Assembly (NCBI GenBank): GCA_023333565.1
Contig: JAJKFH010003599.1
Coordinates: forward strand, 620,001 to 684,000
Length of the DNA: 64,000 nucleotides
Origin: Puffinus mauretanicus
Taxonomy: Eukaryota; Chordata; Aves; Procellariiformes; Procellariidae
Direction: 5' to 3'
Positions 61,901-64,000 of the stretch are shown piece by piece. Position 1 is the stretch's first letter, and every line of letters starts with the position of its first letter. The notes beneath the pieces were generated by a model. That model did no database searches. It saw nothing but the letters and a program-made list of their open reading frames with translations, and had not been told where the DNA came from. The position numbers and the translations under genes are program-made.

Positions 61901-63880
61901 GTGTGTGCCCTAGAACAGCCAACAGGCTGCTCTCGGAGAAACCAGGTTGGAATGGAAGCTCTTCCAGTCGTATAAATGTACGTAGCAACTTCTGCTGGCC
62001 AGTGCTCCCCAAGCCCAGCTAAGACTAATGTGTATGTCATTGATCTGCTGAGAGGATATATGTGAAAAACCAGACTTTATCTAACAGATGAAACAGAAGC
62101 TGTTAGAGAGGTGGGAGGGAATTTGGAAAAACACCAAGCTCTGTTCTCTCCTCAACCAGAGCGTGAAATTATCTGTCACTCACATATCCTACAACTTTTT
62201 TTTAAACTGAAGCTGCTGCTCCAGAGTGCTCTTGACTGTTTAGAATTTCAGAGAAGAGCAGTTGGATCAGGTGAGTGTACCACTAAGTGTGACTTCCTCA
62301 GAGCCTTGTCTTCATCTTGGGACGCTGCTTTCCTGAACTGAACTCATTTTCCATTATTGCACATTGGTATGTGGTGATAAAACACATGCGTCAGTGGAAT
62401 GTCACACACATGCTACATCAAGGCTAACAGAAACAGACCTTTACTCTTTCCTTTTATCTGCCACCTGAGACTCTGAAAGAGCTGCTCAATAGGCATTACT
62501 TTAATTTGCCGTTAAGGATGTGATCGATACCGCAGAATTTGATATCTAACAATAATCAAGTTAGTTTGTGGAATTCCACTTTCTTTGAGGGGCTGGCTTC
62601 ATTCAACACAGCATCAACAGACGTTAACGATGGGTCCTAGATAACATTAAAAGTAGCTATGCCCCCCCATTGCTGCTTTCCAGACCAAGTGTCCCTTATG
62701 TGCTAGGGGTTTGTCTTGGCTCTCCTTTCTTACCTACAAGATTTCCCTGTACCATCCTGAACAGTTTTAGGGACAATCAATTCTAACAATTACTTGACAC
62801 CTCAAGCTGTTGTGGTGGTAGCACAGAAGAGGGCTGGTATTTTAACCTTTGTCCACGGTATGTGTGTCTCAAACTCTCACTGTGCCCCTTGCTTATCCCT
62901 CTTTATTTGGAAGACTGTTCTCCTCATCATTTTCATCATGTGAGGGGCTCTGTGTCCCTGCTTTTGCCATAGCATGGTTCCCTGGAATTCCTTTATGCCA
63001 GGAACCCCATAAGCCACACTCCTTGTTTTCTCTTCCCAATTCTGACAAAAATTCTGTCAGTATCTTCACACTTCCATGTTGTGGTGCCAACTTCCTTTTT
63101 CCTCATGCTAGGAAACTGATATGTACTCTCCCTTCCCTTCTCACCCACAGTTAATCCCCTGTCTGTTTTTATTTTCTCTCTGGGTTATGTCACTAAAATG
63201 AGAATCGTCCAGACCACAGATGCATAAAACATTATTCCTGATGAAATTACACAATCCACTGAATGTACAGTTTAAATGCTACCATGTGATGGATAGAAAA
63301 ATGTTGAATGTACAGTCTTGTTTTGCCTAGCCAACAAAGCAGACATAACTTGCCTCTGAGCTGGAATGGAAGACGTTCCCTGTAAACTCCTGCTTGCGTC
63401 ATGGTATGATAAATGCAGGGCAGCCTCATTCTCAGCAGGTTTGAGTTGGGTTTCTCCATCTCCCTTGAACAAATAAAGGTGGTGTTTGGAATTGTTTTAA
63501 GAACTAAGGCAACTTAGTAGTGATGGTGTAACAGAGAAGAAAATATCTAAAAAGGATGCACTGACTTCAGTACTTACAGCAGCAAAAGTTCACACATCTA
63601 CAGTTTTCCATTTATTTCTCTCTCCTGCTTCTGAAATAACTTACAAACAAACAAAAACCCCACCCAAAAAAGAAGTCTGTCTTGGGCATAGAAGAGTAAG
63701 GCCTTTGCGCTCTTCATGAATGTGTCCTTGCGGAAGTTACCAATGCCTCTGCTGAAAGCTAACATAGGCATTGCTAATCACCATTTAGCCATGTGAAGCA
63801 GTAATGTTGTCAGGTCTTAAGATTTTTGTGAGGGCTTGCATGAAGCCTCAGGTCTCCAAACTGTTGTTGTAATCTGGGAG
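58939..63880. other. Unique non-coding DNA
   Basis: Between the best CR1 copy and the terminal acceptor candidate only the MIR-like relic at 61.1 kb was recognised. Overlapping two-strand frames of 65-116 codons at 59.97-60.30 and 61.46-62.01 kb look like chance. Confidence 0.55.
61118..61220 (-). mobile_element. MIR-like SINE relic
   Basis: On the plus strand this reads as the reverse complement of a MIR-type SINE: TTGCTTGCCCTGGGATCTTA, GCGAATCAATAGCAGAGCTG, AGAACCGAGCCCAGCTGTCC and TGATTTCC, ending in CTTATACTGCACTG. These fit the blocks for 'cttgcccaaggtcac', 'agtggcagagctggga', 'gaacccaggtctcctgac' and the tail of the core. Old and diverged; the subfamily cannot be assigned by eye. Confidence 0.6.
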
Positions 63881-63900
63881 TCTCTTTCATCTTCTTTCAG

Positions 63901-64000
63901 AAACTGATATTCCAGTCCACAGGGGAACCAGAGACAGAGGTTTCTGCCATTCTCCAGCATTCAAAAGTGAAAAGGAAAAAAAGAATGGCAAAGTCATGAC
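63901..64000 (+). other. Candidate exon start after strong splice acceptor, cut by window edge
   Basis: The 20 bases before 63901 are about 80% pyrimidine and end in TTTCAG, one of the best 3' splice-site-like signals noticed here. Of the three frames downstream, one stays open to the window end (from 63903) and another runs 32 codons to a TGA at 63997-63999; the third stops at once. Both peptides are lysine-rich near the end. I do not recognise either. Confidence 0.2.

Noticed and set aside
1..64000. Endogenous retrovirus or LTR element
   Set aside because: No gag, pol or env-like frame, primer-binding site or paired LTR was recognised.
1..64000. tRNA, rRNA or CRISPR features
   Set aside because: No cloverleaf-type sequence with A and B boxes, no rRNA motifs and no regularly spaced identical repeats were seen by eye.

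Overview
The window reads as nuclear DNA from a bird, or less likely another archosaur. The strongest evidence is three copies of the CR1 LINE retrotransposon (33.0 kb on +, 43.1 kb on -, 57.7-58.9 kb on -). Two keep recognisable reverse-transcriptase coding sequence, and the best one ends in the ATTCYATG octamers typical of avian CR1 tails. The DNA is AT-leaning with few transposons, many short homopolymer, GT, AC and purine tracts, and scattered very old repeat relics. The species cannot be named from this alone.

No intact cellular protein gene, rRNA, tRNA or CRISPR array is supported. Apart from the CR1 frames, open frames are at most about 140 codons, overlap one another on both strands, and show no recognised domain. 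The window therefore looks like intergenic DNA or the interior of very large introns. Four places have partial exon-like signals: 10.49-10.64 kb on -, a 21-nt segment at 13.26 kb, a 12-nt segment at 21.0 kb, and a strong 3' splice-site-like sequence 100 bases before the right edge. None is called as a gene.

Layout. 1-9.7 kb: unique non-coding DNA with a TA/TG-rich cruciform-prone locus (1.27 kb), an 18-base G run (5.41 kb) and a paired AP-1 palindrome around an E-box (7.17 kb). 9.7-32.9 kb: unique DNA with low-complexity tracts, short perfect hairpins (17.61, 22.61 and 26.53 kb), a MIR-like relic (24.29 kb) and relics resembling palindromic repeats seen across sauropsids (18.53, 20.31, 28.06 and 28.37 kb). 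32.9-33.9 kb: dead CR1 copy. 33.9-43.1 kb: unique DNA with a convincing MIR relic (38.02 kb) and an AT-rich block that looks like a conserved element (38.33-38.69 kb). 43.1-47.9 kb: small CR1 fragment, mirrored A/C and G/T tracts, and a dense cluster of TGATTTAT octamers (45.96-46.24 kb), the most striking candidate regulatory signal here. 47.9-57.7 kb: mostly unique DNA. 57.7-58.9 kb: the best preserved CR1 copy. 58.9-64.0 kb: unique DNA, another MIR-like relic (61.12 kb) and the terminal splice-acceptor candidate.

No novel multi-gene system is visible. The points worth following are regulatory and repeat-based: the TGATTTAT cluster, the AP-1/E-box palindrome, the microexon-like segments and the old palindromic repeats. 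Family assignments for old repeats rest on remembered consensus features and were not checked by alignment.
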